Under the pieces are notes generated by a model. That model was not told where the DNA came from. It saw nothing but the letters and a program-made list of their open reading frames with translations, and made no database searches. A stretch of 14,560 bases of DNA from CALMEC01 sp031376485 (GTDB taxonomy: Bacteria > Actinomycetota > Thermoleophilia > Miltoncostaeales > Miltoncostaeaceae). Positions 1 to 6,575 of the stretch are shown here, one piece after another. Every line of letters starts with the position of its first letter. Position 1 is the stretch's first letter. Both the position numbers and the translations under genes were made by a program. Location: assembly GCA_031376485.1 (NCBI GenBank), contig JANMDV010000265.1, forward strand, positions 1 through 14,560. The letters run 5' to 3'.

Positions 1-344
1 AAGTCGGCGTCGCGCGACCAGAGTAAGGCGCCCGCGGTGACGGCGGCGACTGCGATCTCGATGTCGGTCAGGGCGACGGACGTCCCGGAGCTTCGCAGCG
101 ACGCGGCCAGGTCACCCACGCGGCGCCACTCCGCGCGCCCCAGATCGGCCCAGGGGAGTCCGCTCAGGAGTTGCCAGAGTTCGTCGCGGCGCCCGGAGGC
201 GACTCCGGCGAGCAACTCCGCGACAACCGGCCCGCAGACCACGACCTCGCCTGAGGCGAGCAGCCCGTCGAGTCCCCCACCGGGACCCGTGACGCCATCC
301 CTGAGGTAGTCGACCCAGACCGATGTGTCGGCGAGAACCGTCAC
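1..344 (-). CDS. vapC: VapC-type PIN-domain toxin (partial, C-terminus outside window)
   Basis: This is a PIN-domain ribonuclease toxin of a type II toxin-antitoxin pair; PIN toxins cut RNA (tRNA, rRNA or mRNA) with Mg2+. Reading minus from a GTG at 344 gives 114 codons with no stop before the window edge. The N-terminus reads VTVLADTSVWVDYLRDG. The acidic active-site residues are visible: D6 in LADTSVW, E43 in VVAELLAG, D94 in ALTDIEIA and D112 in LWSRDAD. Roughly 15-25 residues should be missing, judged from the usual 130-140 aa size. The GTG start overlaps the TGA of the upstream antitoxin by 4 nt (GTGA), so translation is probably coupled. Seen: frame, motifs, overlap. Known: PIN fold and acidic quartet. 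Inferred: toxicity and RNA target. No ATG start competes with the GTG. Confidence 0.9.
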   Translation of the reverse strand, partial: MTVLADTSVWVDYLRDGVTGPGGGLDGLLASGEVVVCGPVVAELLAGVASGRRDELWQLLSGLPWADLGRAEWRRVGDLAASLRSSGTSVALTDIEIAVAAVTAGALLWSRDAD

Positions 345-544
345 GAACGACGGTCGCTGCGGCGCACATCTTGTGAGATGTCCTCGATTTCGAGCACTCC
401 GGCGAGCGCCCGGAGTCGCGCAGCCGCATCGTCGGCAAGAAATGCCCGAAGGGCGCGCTCGATCGCCTCGGTCTTCGTCACGCCCGGTACGCGAGAAAGC
501 AGCGCTTCCATCAATGTGTCATCGATATCCAGCGTCGTTCGCAT
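341..544 (-). CDS. vapB: VapB-type ribbon-helix-helix antitoxin
   Basis: This 67-aa protein has the N-terminus MRTTLDIDDTLMEALL, the typical beta-strand plus first helix of a ribbon-helix-helix DNA-binding domain. A second helix follows at about residues 23-38 (TKTEAIERALRAFLADD). The C-terminal tail (about 45-67) is charged and would wrap the toxin. It binds and neutralises the neighbouring PIN toxin and normally represses its own promoter as a dimer. Start ATG at 544 and stop TGA at 343-341 overlap the toxin GTG by 4 nt, with antitoxin first as is usual. An 11-bp palindrome lies 15 nt upstream (559-569). The size matches the small VapB group paired with PIN toxins. Family assignment is firm; the RNA targeted by the partner and the exact operator are inference. 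Confidence 0.9.
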   Translation of the reverse strand: MRTTLDIDDTLMEALLSRVPGVTKTEAIERALRAFLADDAAARLRALAGVLEIEDISQDVRRSDRRS

Positions 545-675
545 TGATTGGAGTATGCCAGATCATCTGCCAGCTAATTCACTCCAGACGCCGGGACCCG
601 GCAACATCAGCGCTTTCCCGCCCCACAGGTGGTCAGCGCGACTGCCAACGGCCGGCTAGGCGCTACTCTCGTTCC
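545..675. promoter_or_regulatory. Divergent intergenic region between vapBC and the molybdenum-cofactor operon
   Basis: This 131-bp spacer must hold the promoters for vapB (leftward) and mobA (rightward). Leftward, a CATACT box close to the vapB start could be a -10, but no good -35 is seen. Rightward, CTGCCA and TACTCT, 16 bp apart, end only about 6 nt before the mobA ATG, which would suit a leaderless message; both boxes are weak matches. I looked for a Moco riboswitch and did not see a convincing one. Confidence 0.4.
559..569. promoter_or_regulatory. Candidate VapB operator (11-bp palindrome)
   Basis: CAGAT-C-ATCTG is a perfect inverted repeat with a single central base, lying 15 nt from the vapB start. 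It is inside a wider pair of arms, GGAGT at 550-554 and ACTCC at 581-585. VapB-type regulators bind such palindromes near their own promoter. The position supports an operator; binding is inferred. Confidence 0.35.
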
Positions 676-1308
676 ATGACCACGGCCGGAATCATCCTGG
701 CCGGAGGGCGCTCCACCAGGATGGGAACCTCGAAGGCCCTCCTGGAATGGCACGGGTCCACGCTTCTGGGCCACACGGCTGCAATCGTCGCCCGATCCGT
801 CGATGGCCCCGTGATCGTCGTGCGGTCCCAGGGCCAGCAACTGTCGGCCCTGCCGGACGCGATAGTGGTCGTCGACGACGCCCACCCCGGGGCCGGGCCG
901 CTCGCTGCGTTGACCACCGGCCTCGAGCATCTCGGCAGCCGAGCCGATCGCGCCCTGGTGTGCGGAGTGGACACGCCGTTTCTGACGCCCGCGTTCGTGG
1001 CCGTGCTCATCGCGGCGCTGACAGATGACCTCGACATGGTGCTGCCGACCGCCCAGGGCCGCCGTCACCCGCTCCCTGCGATCGTCCGCGTCGCCGTCCT
1101 GCCGATGGCGCACATGCTGGTCGGCGACGGACAGCGCGCCCTGTTCGCGCTGGTGGACCGGTGTCGCACGCGCGACGTCGCCGAGAGCGCACTCCGTGCG
1201 GCAGACCCGCTACTCGGGTCGCTTCGCAACCTCAACGAACGCGAGGCCTACGAGGCGGCGCGCGCCGAGCCGCAGCCAACCATCGGGAGCAATGGGCGGA
1301 GCGCGTGA
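676..1308 (+). CDS. mobA: MobA-like molybdenum cofactor guanylyltransferase
   Basis: This 210-aa cytoplasmic nucleotidyltransferase probably adds GMP from GTP to molybdopterin, giving the MGD cofactor used by DMSO-reductase-family enzymes. The N-terminal nucleotide-binding signature is clear: LAGGRSTRMGTSKALLEW, residues 8-25. GAGPLAAL (73-80) and CGVDTPFL (96-103) follow, with D99 the expected Mg2+-binding aspartate. The length fits MobA (about 190-210 aa). I chose the ATG at 676 because the signature begins at residue 8; a longer open frame upstream has no coding character. It opens a tight plus-strand operon, with the next gene starting 12 nt after its stop and FdhD and a molybdopterin oxidoreductase downstream. 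MobA rather than MocA (CTP, MCD cofactor) is favoured because the partner enzyme belongs to the bis-MGD family; sequence alone does not fully exclude MocA. Confidence 0.85.
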   Translation: MTTAGIILAGGRSTRMGTSKALLEWHGSTLLGHTAAIVARSVDGPVIVVRSQGQQLSALPDAIVVVDDAHPGAGPLAALTTGLEHLGSRADRALVCGVDTPFLTPAFVAVLIAALTDDLDMVLPTAQGRRHPLPAIVRVAVLPMAHMLVGDGQRALFALVDRCRTRDVAESALRAADPLLGSLRNLNEREAYEAARAEPQPTIGSNGRSA

Positions 1309-1320
1309 CAAGATCCTGAC

Positions 1321-1710
1321 ATGAAGATCCGCTGGACCGACGAGAGCGTGCGACTGCGTATCACCCCGACCGAACTCACCGAGCTCAGCGAGGGTCGCTC
1401 GCTCGAAGCGACGTTGCGTGTGCCGGGTGGGACGTGGCACGTCCGAGTCGTTGTCACCGGCGACGTCTTGTCGATCCACGCGCAGGACGACGTCGTCGTC
1501 GTGGAACTCCCGGCCGACGATGTCACGCTCCTGACCGATCCGGCTCGGGAAGGTGTGTACGCACACACACCCGAGCTTCGGCTGTTGGTCGAGAAGGACT
1601 TCCCGTGCGCGCACCCACACGCTGCCGAGGCCGCCGAGCCACCCACCGAACGGTTCGCGCCGACGCCGGAGTTCGTGGCACGCAAGATGCATACGGGTGG
1701 GCGGGCGTGA
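1321..1710 (+). CDS. DUF7009-like small protein in the molybdenum-cofactor operon
   Basis: This 129-aa soluble protein has no signal peptide or membrane segment. The N-terminus, MKIRWTDESVRLRITPTEL, followed by alternating short hydrophobic strands to about residue 65, predicts a mostly beta fold. A conserved-looking LLVEKDFPCAHP motif sits at residues 88-99 with Cys96 and His98. I recall this layout from a family of unknown function (DUF7009), but the number is from memory. The start is 12 nt after mobA; no good Shine-Dalgarno is visible, so translation may be coupled. Its TGA overlaps the fdhD GTG by 4 nt. That placement suggests a role in maturing or regulating the molybdenum enzyme, but no activity is known to me. 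The Cys/His motif could bind metal or sulfur; this is speculation. Confidence 0.8.
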   Translation: MKIRWTDESVRLRITPTELTELSEGRSLEATLRVPGGTWHVRVVVTGDVLSIHAQDDVVVVELPADDVTLLTDPAREGVYAHTPELRLLVEKDFPCAHPHAAEAAEPPTERFAPTPEFVARKMHTGGRA

Positions 1711-2546
1711 CCACCGACGCCGTGCGCACGCGCGTCACCAGTGCACACGTCATCGCGCTGCGCGACGGACATGTGCGACACCGCACCGACGCCCTGGCCG
1801 GCGAGGAGCCGCTCGAAATCCGTGCCGCAGGGCCCGGCCAGGAGCCTGTTCGGGTCGCGGTCACGATGCGCACGCCCGGTGATGACTTCGAACTCGCCGC
1901 AGGGTTTTTGATCACCGAGGGTCTGGTCGCGCACGATGCCATCGAGGCTGTCGCCTATTGCGAGGATCCGGACGCGCAGCGCTACAACGTGGTGACCGTC
2001 CGGACGCGCACGCCGTTCGATCTGGGCACCGCGGAGCGCAACTTCTTCGCGACGTCGAGCTGCGGCATCTGCGGCAAGGCGGCTCTGGAGGCCATCACGG
2101 TTCGCTGTGCCTCGCTCGGCCCGGGCCCAACCGTCCGCGCCGACGTGCTGCTGGCGATGCCCGACGCGTTACGACAACGCCAACGCGTGTTCGATCGCAC
2201 GGGTGGTCTGCACGCGGCCGGGCTGTTCGGCACGGGTGGCGACCTTCGCCTGCTGCGCGAAGACGTCGGCCGCCACAACGCCGTCGACAAGCTGGTCGGC
2301 GCAGTCGCACTGGCGACGGGCTCGGTCGGTGACGTGCTCCTCGTGTCGGGGCGCCTGTCGTTCGAGATCGTCCAGAAGGCGGCGGTCGCTCGGATCCCGA
2401 TCCTCTGCGCCATCTCCGCGCCGTCCAGCCTGGCCGTCGAGGCCGCCTGGGAGTTGGGCGTCACCGCGGTCGGGTTCTTGCGGCCGGGGGGCCTCAACAT
2501 CTACACGCACCCCGAGCGTGTCGACACAGAATCGGCCGAACGCTGA
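1707..2546 (+). CDS. fdhD: FdhD sulfurtransferase for formate dehydrogenase-type enzymes
   Basis: This 279-aa protein is FdhD (also called FdsC), the chaperone that passes sulfur from a cysteine desulfurase to the Mo/W atom of bis-MGD, activating formate dehydrogenases and relatives. Diagnostic motifs are FELAAGFLITEGL (61-73), the catalytic pair in SSCGICGK (C119 and C122), TGGLHAAGLF (165-174), EDVGRHNAVDKLVG (185-198) and SGRLSFEIVQKA (214-225). The length is normal. The GTG at 1707 overlaps the upstream TGA (GTGA), and no closer start fits the family; the frame is open further upstream only by chance. Its TGA shares one base with the ATG of the oxidoreductase (TGATG), which strongly suggests that enzyme is its client. 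All key residues are present, so it should be active. Confidence 0.95.
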   Translation: MTTDAVRTRVTSAHVIALRDGHVRHRTDALAGEEPLEIRAAGPGQEPVRVAVTMRTPGDDFELAAGFLITEGLVAHDAIEAVAYCEDPDAQRYNVVTVRTRTPFDLGTAERNFFATSSCGICGKAALEAITVRCASLGPGPTVRADVLLAMPDALRQRQRVFDRTGGLHAAGLFGTGGDLRLLREDVGRHNAVDKLVGAVALATGSVGDVLLVSGRLSFEIVQKAAVARIPILCAISAPSSLAVEAAWELGVTAVGFLRPGGLNIYTHPERVDTESAER

Positions 2547-4798
2547 TGGCACGCTCCCGGCCGCGCCGTCGCGACCTGTGGGTCGGCTTTCGTCCCAACG
2601 GCATCGGGCTGACCAAGCCCAACCATTACCTCGAGATGCTCCGCACGGTGTGGGAGAACCGTCGTGCGCTTCCGCACGCCGCGCGCATCGTCCGCGAGGG
2701 CGTCTGCGACGGGTGCGCCCTGGGCGTGGCGGGCCTGCACGACTGGACGATCGACGGCGTCCATCTGTGTACCACGCGACTCGCGCTGCTTCACACCAAT
2801 ACGATGGGCGCCGCCGACCACGATCTGCTGGCGGACGCCGCAGCGCTTCGCCGCCGGCCGGGACGGGAGCTCCGCGAGCTGGGCCGCTTGGCGTATCCGA
2901 TGGTGCGACACCACGGCGAGCCGGGATTCACCCGCGTCACATGGGATGAAGCTCTGGCGCTTGCGGGCGGGGCGATCCGCGACAGCACCCCCCGGCGCAT
3001 CGCCTTCTTTTTGACCTCGCGCGGAATCACCAACGAGGTCTATTACGTCGCTCAGAAGGTCGCGCGGTTCCTGGGCACCAACAACATCGACAACGCCGCC
3101 AGGATCTGCCACGCGCCGTCCACCGGGGTGCTCAAACACGCCGTCGGTGCGATCGCCACGACGATCTCCTACACCGATCTGTTCGCCTCTGACCTGATCG
3201 TGCTGTGGGGGTCCAACGTCGCGAACGCGCAACCGGTGATGATGAAGTACCTGTACATGGCCCGAAAGACAGGCACCAAGGTCGTCGTCATCAACCCGCA
3301 GCGGGAGCTCGGGCTCGCGCGCTACTGGGTGCCCTCCAACGCCGAGAGCGCGCTCCTTGGCACCAAGATGACCGACCTGTTCGTGCAGGTTCACACGGGC
3401 GGAGACGAAGCGTTTGCCACCGCGGTCCTGAAGCTCTTGATCGACGAGGGCGGCATCGACGAAGCGTTCGTGCGCTCTCACACGTCCGGGTTCGACGCGG
3501 TCCGTGACGAATGCGCCCGCCATACGCTGGGCGAACTCGCCGCCAGAAGCGGCGTCGGTGAGAACGACATCCGCCGCTTCGTGACGATGTACCGTGAGTC
3601 GGCGTCCGCCGTGTTCATCTGGTCGATGGGCATCACCCAACATGCGAGCGGCAGCGACAACGTGCGCTCGATCGTCAACGTCGCCCTGGCACGCGGCAAC
3701 ATCGGACGTGAGGGCGCCGGGCTCATGCCGATCCGCGGCCACTCGGGCGTGCAGGGCGGCGCCGAGATGGGCGCCTACGCCACATCGCTGCCCGGCAACG
3801 TCCCCATCGGCCCCGAATCGGCGGCGGCCTTGTCCGAGCAGTACGGGTTCGCGGTCCCCGACTGGACGGGGCTGACGGCCGAGGAGATGATCGAGGCGGC
3901 CGGCCGTGGCGAGCTTGACGTGCTGTTTGCGAGCGGCGGCAACTTCCTGGACGTCCTGCCCGACCCGGCCCTGGTCGAGCACCGCCTCGGGCGCGTGCCC
4001 ACGCGCATCCATCAGGACATCGTGATCTCAAGCCAGATGCTGGTCGACCCGCCGCCGGGTGGGGTCGTGGTGCTGCTCCCCGCGGCAACACGCTACGAGC
4101 AGGAGGGCGGCGGCACGCAGACGACGACGGAGCGGCGGGTGGCCTACAGCCCCGAGATCCGTGGCGGGCGACCCGGAGAGGTCCGCTCGGAGTGGCGCAT
4201 CTACGAGGACCTGGCACGCCACATCGATCGAGACGGGGCGTCACTGGTGTCGTTCGCCGACGGACAGGCGATCCGCGAGGAGATCGCGCGGGTCGTGCCG
4301 TTCTATGACGGGATTCAACATCTGGCCACCACGGGCGACCAGTTCCAGTGGGGCGGCACGCGTCTGTGCGAAGGGTGGGTGTTCCCCACCTCCGACGGCA
4401 AAGCGCACTTCACCGCCGTTGTCCCACGCGACCCGCGCCCCCCAACCGGGCACTTCGTGCTGTCGTCGCGGCGCGGCAAGCAGTTCAACTCCATGGTCAT
4501 GCGCGACCATGACCCCTTGACCGGTGCGTACCGCGACGCCCTGTTCATCTCATCCCACGACGCCGGTGCGCTCGGCGTCGCCGAAGGCGAACGGGTGACG
4601 GTCCGTTCCGAGACGGGCGAGGTCTCCGCACGAATCCACATCGCCCCGATGCGCCCGGGCAACCTGCAGATGTTCTTCCCGGAATGCAACCCGCTCATCC
4701 GCGCGGGAGTCCTGGATCCGGATTCCAAGGTCCCCGACTACAACGCCATCGTGCAGGTCATCCGCACCTCGGAGGACTCGACGCGGCCCCACGAATGA
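2546..4798 (+). CDS. FdhF/YdeP-family molybdopterin oxidoreductase
   Basis: This 750-aa enzyme is of the DMSO-reductase superfamily and binds bis-MGD with Mo or W. After an N-terminal segment with C54, C57 and C75, the cofactor-binding domain begins near residue 130. ARICHAPSTGVL (185-196) aligns with the E. coli FdhF active-site ARVUHGPS, so C188 replaces selenocysteine as the metal ligand. VLWGSNVANAQP (219-230) is a typical cofactor-binding loop. The C-terminal dinucleotide-binding domain spans about 635-740 (HFVLSSRRGKQFNSMV). It has no Tat signal, so it is cytoplasmic. The usual fourth-cluster spacing CxxCxxxC is incomplete here (position 61 is Val), so a 4Fe-4S cluster is doubtful. It ends a four-gene operon with fdhD. 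Relatives such as E. coli YdeP have no settled substrate; formate oxidation is possible but unproven. Confidence 0.9.
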   Translation: MARSRPRRRDLWVGFRPNGIGLTKPNHYLEMLRTVWENRRALPHAARIVREGVCDGCALGVAGLHDWTIDGVHLCTTRLALLHTNTMGAADHDLLADAAALRRRPGRELRELGRLAYPMVRHHGEPGFTRVTWDEALALAGGAIRDSTPRRIAFFLTSRGITNEVYYVAQKVARFLGTNNIDNAARICHAPSTGVLKHAVGAIATTISYTDLFASDLIVLWGSNVANAQPVMMKYLYMARKTGTKVVVINPQRELGLARYWVPSNAESALLGTKMTDLFVQVHTGGDEAFATAVLKLLIDEGGIDEAFVRSHTSGFDAVRDECARHTLGELAARSGVGENDIRRFVTMYRESASAVFIWSMGITQHASGSDNVRSIVNVALARGNIGREGAGLMPIRGHSGVQGGAEMGAYATSLPGNVPIGPESAAALSEQYGFAVPDWTGLTAEEMIEAAGRGELDVLFASGGNFLDVLPDPALVEHRLGRVPTRIHQDIVISSQMLVDPPPGGVVVLLPAATRYEQEGGGTQTTTERRVAYSPEIRGGRPGEVRSEWRIYEDLARHIDRDGASLVSFADGQAIREEIARVVPFYDGIQHLATTGDQFQWGGTRLCEGWVFPTSDGKAHFTAVVPRDPRPPTGHFVLSSRRGKQFNSMVMRDHDPLTGAYRDALFISSHDAGALGVAEGERVTVRSETGEVSARIHIAPMRPGNLQMFFPECNPLIRAGVLDPDSKVPDYNAIVQVIRTSEDSTRPHE

Positions 4799-4801
4799 GT
4801 A

Positions 4802-4812
4802 GATCACGGTGA
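4802..4812. repeat. Direct repeat copy 1 flanking the deaminase gene
   Basis: GATCACGGTGA occurs here, 3 nt after the oxidoreductase stop, and again at 5970-5980 just beyond the deaminase. With one mismatch the match extends to 14 bp. An 11-mer pair is expected by chance in a window this long, so the boundary positions are the only reason to note it. Confidence 0.3.
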
Positions 4813-4830
4813 TTCGCGGGGCATCAGCAT

Positions 4831-4840
4831 CATCGCGATG
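4831..4840. promoter_or_regulatory. Small palindrome ahead of the deaminase gene
   Basis: CATCGCGATG is a perfect 10-bp palindrome, 8 nt before the deaminase ATG and inside the 50-bp gap after the molybdenum operon. It could be an operator or a chance GC-rich palindrome. No clear promoter boxes accompany it. Confidence 0.2.
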
Positions 4841-4848
4841 CACAGAGG

Positions 4849-5889
4849 ATGGTCGCGCCGTCGTTCCACGACCGGGTCACTGACCTGGCCGTGCCGGTGT
4901 CGCCGCATCCCAAGATCGAGCTGCATGTCCATCTTGAAGGGACGGTCGGCCCGGCGACGTTGCTGTCAATCGCGCGGCGAAACGACTACGCCCTGCCGGC
5001 AGACACGGTGGAGGGCCTGGCCGAGCTCTACCGGTTCAGAGATTTCGCGCACTTCATCGAGGTCTGGATCTTGACGACGAACGCCCTGCAGACGGCACAG
5101 GACTTCCGGCAGGTCGTCATCGACTACGCCGCGGAGGCCGCATCGCACGGGTGCGTCTATATCGAGGGGATCTTCTCGCCCGCGGAGCGCGTCGCGCGGG
5201 GCATCGCGTGGGACGAGATCCTGGAGGGATACTGCGACGGGGCCCAAGCCGCCCAGGAGCTGCACGGCGTGGAGGTTCGCCTGACCCCCGACATCTACCG
5301 GGGGTGCCCCGAAGAGCAGGCCATGGAGCTTGTGCGCCGTTGTTCGGGCTATCGCGACCGCGGCATCGTCGGTATCGGGCTGGGCGGCCTCGAAGCCAAG
5401 TACCCGCCTGAGCTCTACGAGCGACCGTTTACGCTCGCGCGTACCCTCGGCTTGGCGTCCGTGCCCCACGCCGGCGAGGTGGCGGGCCCGGCGTCAGTGC
5501 GGGGCGCCCTCGAGACGCTCGGCGCCCATCGCATCCGACATGGGGTGCGGGCGATCGAGGATGCAGGGCTGGTCCGCGAGCTGGCCGCCCGCGGAACCGT
5601 GCTCGACGTCTGTCCGATCTCGAACCTGCGCACCGGTGTCGTGGCCTCGCTCGCAGACCACCCCCTGCCCCGCCTGCTCGAAGCCGGCGTACGATGCTCG
5701 ATCTCGACCGACGATCCCGCGATGTTCGACACCGACCTGGATCGTGAGTACGACGCCGCACGCGCGCTCGGCGTCGATCCGCGTCAGGCATTCGAAGCAG
5801 GCTTGTCAGGTGCCCTATGCGACGAGGCGACGCGCAGCCGCCTCCGCGCGATCGAGGAGGCGCATGACTGGGGCGACTACGCACCCTGA
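4849..5889 (+). CDS. Adenosine deaminase family protein
   Basis: This 346-aa zinc amidohydrolase is of the adenosine/adenine/aminofutalosine deaminase group and hydrolyses the 6-amino group of a purine. The zinc and catalytic residues are complete: H26 and H28 in ELHVHLEG, H207 and E210 in PHAGE, H231 in RIRHGV, and D288-D289 in STDDP. Length is normal for bacterial Add, and it is cytoplasmic. The start is uncertain: ATG 4849 has AGAGG directly touching it, which is poor spacing, and GTG codons at 4891 and 4897 would also leave the whole barrel. It lies 50 nt after the molybdenum operon and may be co-transcribed or separate. Purine salvage is the default role. Aminofutalosine deamination (menaquinone synthesis) is an alternative that sequence alone does not settle; no mqn genes are in view. 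Confidence 0.88.
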   Translation: MVAPSFHDRVTDLAVPVSPHPKIELHVHLEGTVGPATLLSIARRNDYALPADTVEGLAELYRFRDFAHFIEVWILTTNALQTAQDFRQVVIDYAAEAASHGCVYIEGIFSPAERVARGIAWDEILEGYCDGAQAAQELHGVEVRLTPDIYRGCPEEQAMELVRRCSGYRDRGIVGIGLGGLEAKYPPELYERPFTLARTLGLASVPHAGEVAGPASVRGALETLGAHRIRHGVRAIEDAGLVRELAARGTVLDVCPISNLRTGVVASLADHPLPRLLEAGVRCSISTDDPAMFDTDLDREYDAARALGVDPRQAFEAGLSGALCDEATRSRLRAIEEAHDWGDYAP

Positions 5890-5971
5890 CGTCGGCTTTG
5901 CGGGCGTGGCCCAACAGATGATCTCGCTGTACGGCGAGCACGTTCTGCCAAAGCTCCGCACCACCACGTGA
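5864..5971 (+). pseudogene. Short ORF resembling a monooxygenase C-terminal tail (possible remnant)
   Basis: A 35-codon frame starts inside the end of the deaminase gene with AGGAGG 3 nt before its ATG. The product ends VAQQMISLYGEHVLPKLR plus a short tail. That ending resembles the last helix of luciferase-like flavin monooxygenases, which often close with (A/G)xxVLPxLR. No more of such an enzyme is present upstream in this frame, so it would be a scar of a lost gene, or it may be a small real protein or chance. Low certainty. Confidence 0.25.
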
Positions 5972-5980
5972 TCACGGTGA
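5970..5980. repeat. Direct repeat copy 2 flanking the deaminase gene
   Basis: Second copy of GATCACGGTGA, sharing its first two bases with the stop of the short ORF and lying between the converging deaminase and RES genes. The 98-bp convergent gap (5890-5987) shows no hairpin with a T-run, so no intrinsic terminator is visible for either side. Confidence 0.3.
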
Positions 5981-5987
5981 CTCTGAG

Positions 5988-6575
5988 CTATGGGAGGAGC
6001 CCTAAAGCTCGGCACGCTTCGTCGAGCGCAGGGAGGTCCCGCGTCAACTCGACGACCTCGTCGGCGCGCAGGTCGCGCTGAGCCCGTTGGGCAAAAAGCG
6101 TCACGTTGATCCATGAGGCCTCGAGCGTCGACCACCAACGGAGACCGCAGACGCTCGGGCGGTTCGTGAAAAGCGACGTCGCAATCGGCTGTGTGACGCG
6201 ACGCGCGCGCGTCGCTACTTGTGATGGACGAAGCGACGTGCCAACCAACACCCCCGGGTCGTCCAGATCGACGAGCTCACATCGATCGTCAAGGTCGTAG
6301 CGCACCAGCGCCAAGCGGTGGCGTCGGCGGATGAGCATCTCGGGTCGAAGTCGCCGGCCACGAAACCGGGCGAGTTGTTCAGCGATCGCCGAGACTGGCG
6401 ACTCCGCGAGGTACAGCGCCCCGTAGTGGTCCGGCGCGTCATGACGCCCTTCGCCTTGATACTCGCGCGCGACCCACATCACACCGCCTTGGGCGTCATC
6501 AGCCGCGGTTGGATCGCGTGGGAAACAGCGCCACAGGTCAGGCGAAGCTCTCGCCCTCCTCCTGCTGAATCGCAC
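5988..6575 (-). CDS. RES-domain NAD+ phosphorylase toxin
   Basis: This is the toxin of a Xre-RES (MbcTA/ParST-like) type II system. RES toxins break down NAD+ or modify targets with it and stop growth. The domain begins at DLWRCFPRD and continues with the signature YGALYLAESPVSAIAEQL; in the 195-aa form R16, Y55 and E66 match the expected Arg, Tyr and Glu. The conserved Ser region is near the end (GLRWWSTLEASWINVTLF). Start choice is hard. GTG 6575 overlaps the antitoxin by 38 nt and lacks a Shine-Dalgarno. A strong AGGAGGAGGG at 6563-6554 lies after it, and the only start-like codon before the conserved WR is CTG at 6536, 17 nt away. The longer open frame to 6836 is spurious because it overlaps most of the antitoxin. 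Toxicity is inferred from family. Confidence 0.85.
   Translation of the reverse strand: MRFSRRRARASPDLWRCFPRDPTAADDAQGGVMWVAREYQGEGRHDAPDHYGALYLAESPVSAIAEQLARFRGRRLRPEMLIRRRHRLALVRYDLDDRCELVDLDDPGVLVGTSLRPSQVATRARRVTQPIATSLFTNRPSVCGLRWWSTLEASWINVTLFAQRAQRDLRADEVVELTRDLPALDEACRALGLLP

Noticed and set aside
325..675. Possible upstream extension of MobA
   Set aside because: The frame is open but overlaps vapB antisense and has no family similarity; the nucleotide-binding motif begins 8 residues after the ATG at 676.
545..675. Moco riboswitch ahead of the molybdenum operon
   Set aside because: Looked for because of the pathway, but the spacer is short and no convincing multi-stem aptamer was seen.
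1552..1571. Hairpin with GGTGTGT and ACACACC arms inside the DUF7009-like gene
   Set aside because: It lies mid-gene, has no T-run, and is a simple GT/AC-rich stretch; nothing supports a regulatory role.
2501..4012. A 503-codon open frame antisense to the oxidoreductase gene
   Set aside because: It mirrors a well-supported gene with clear motifs; high GC gives long antisense frames. No recognisable domain in its translation.
5890..5987. Intrinsic terminator between the converging deaminase and RES genes
   Set aside because: Only short GC palindromes such as CACGTG are present; no stem followed by a T-run on either strand.
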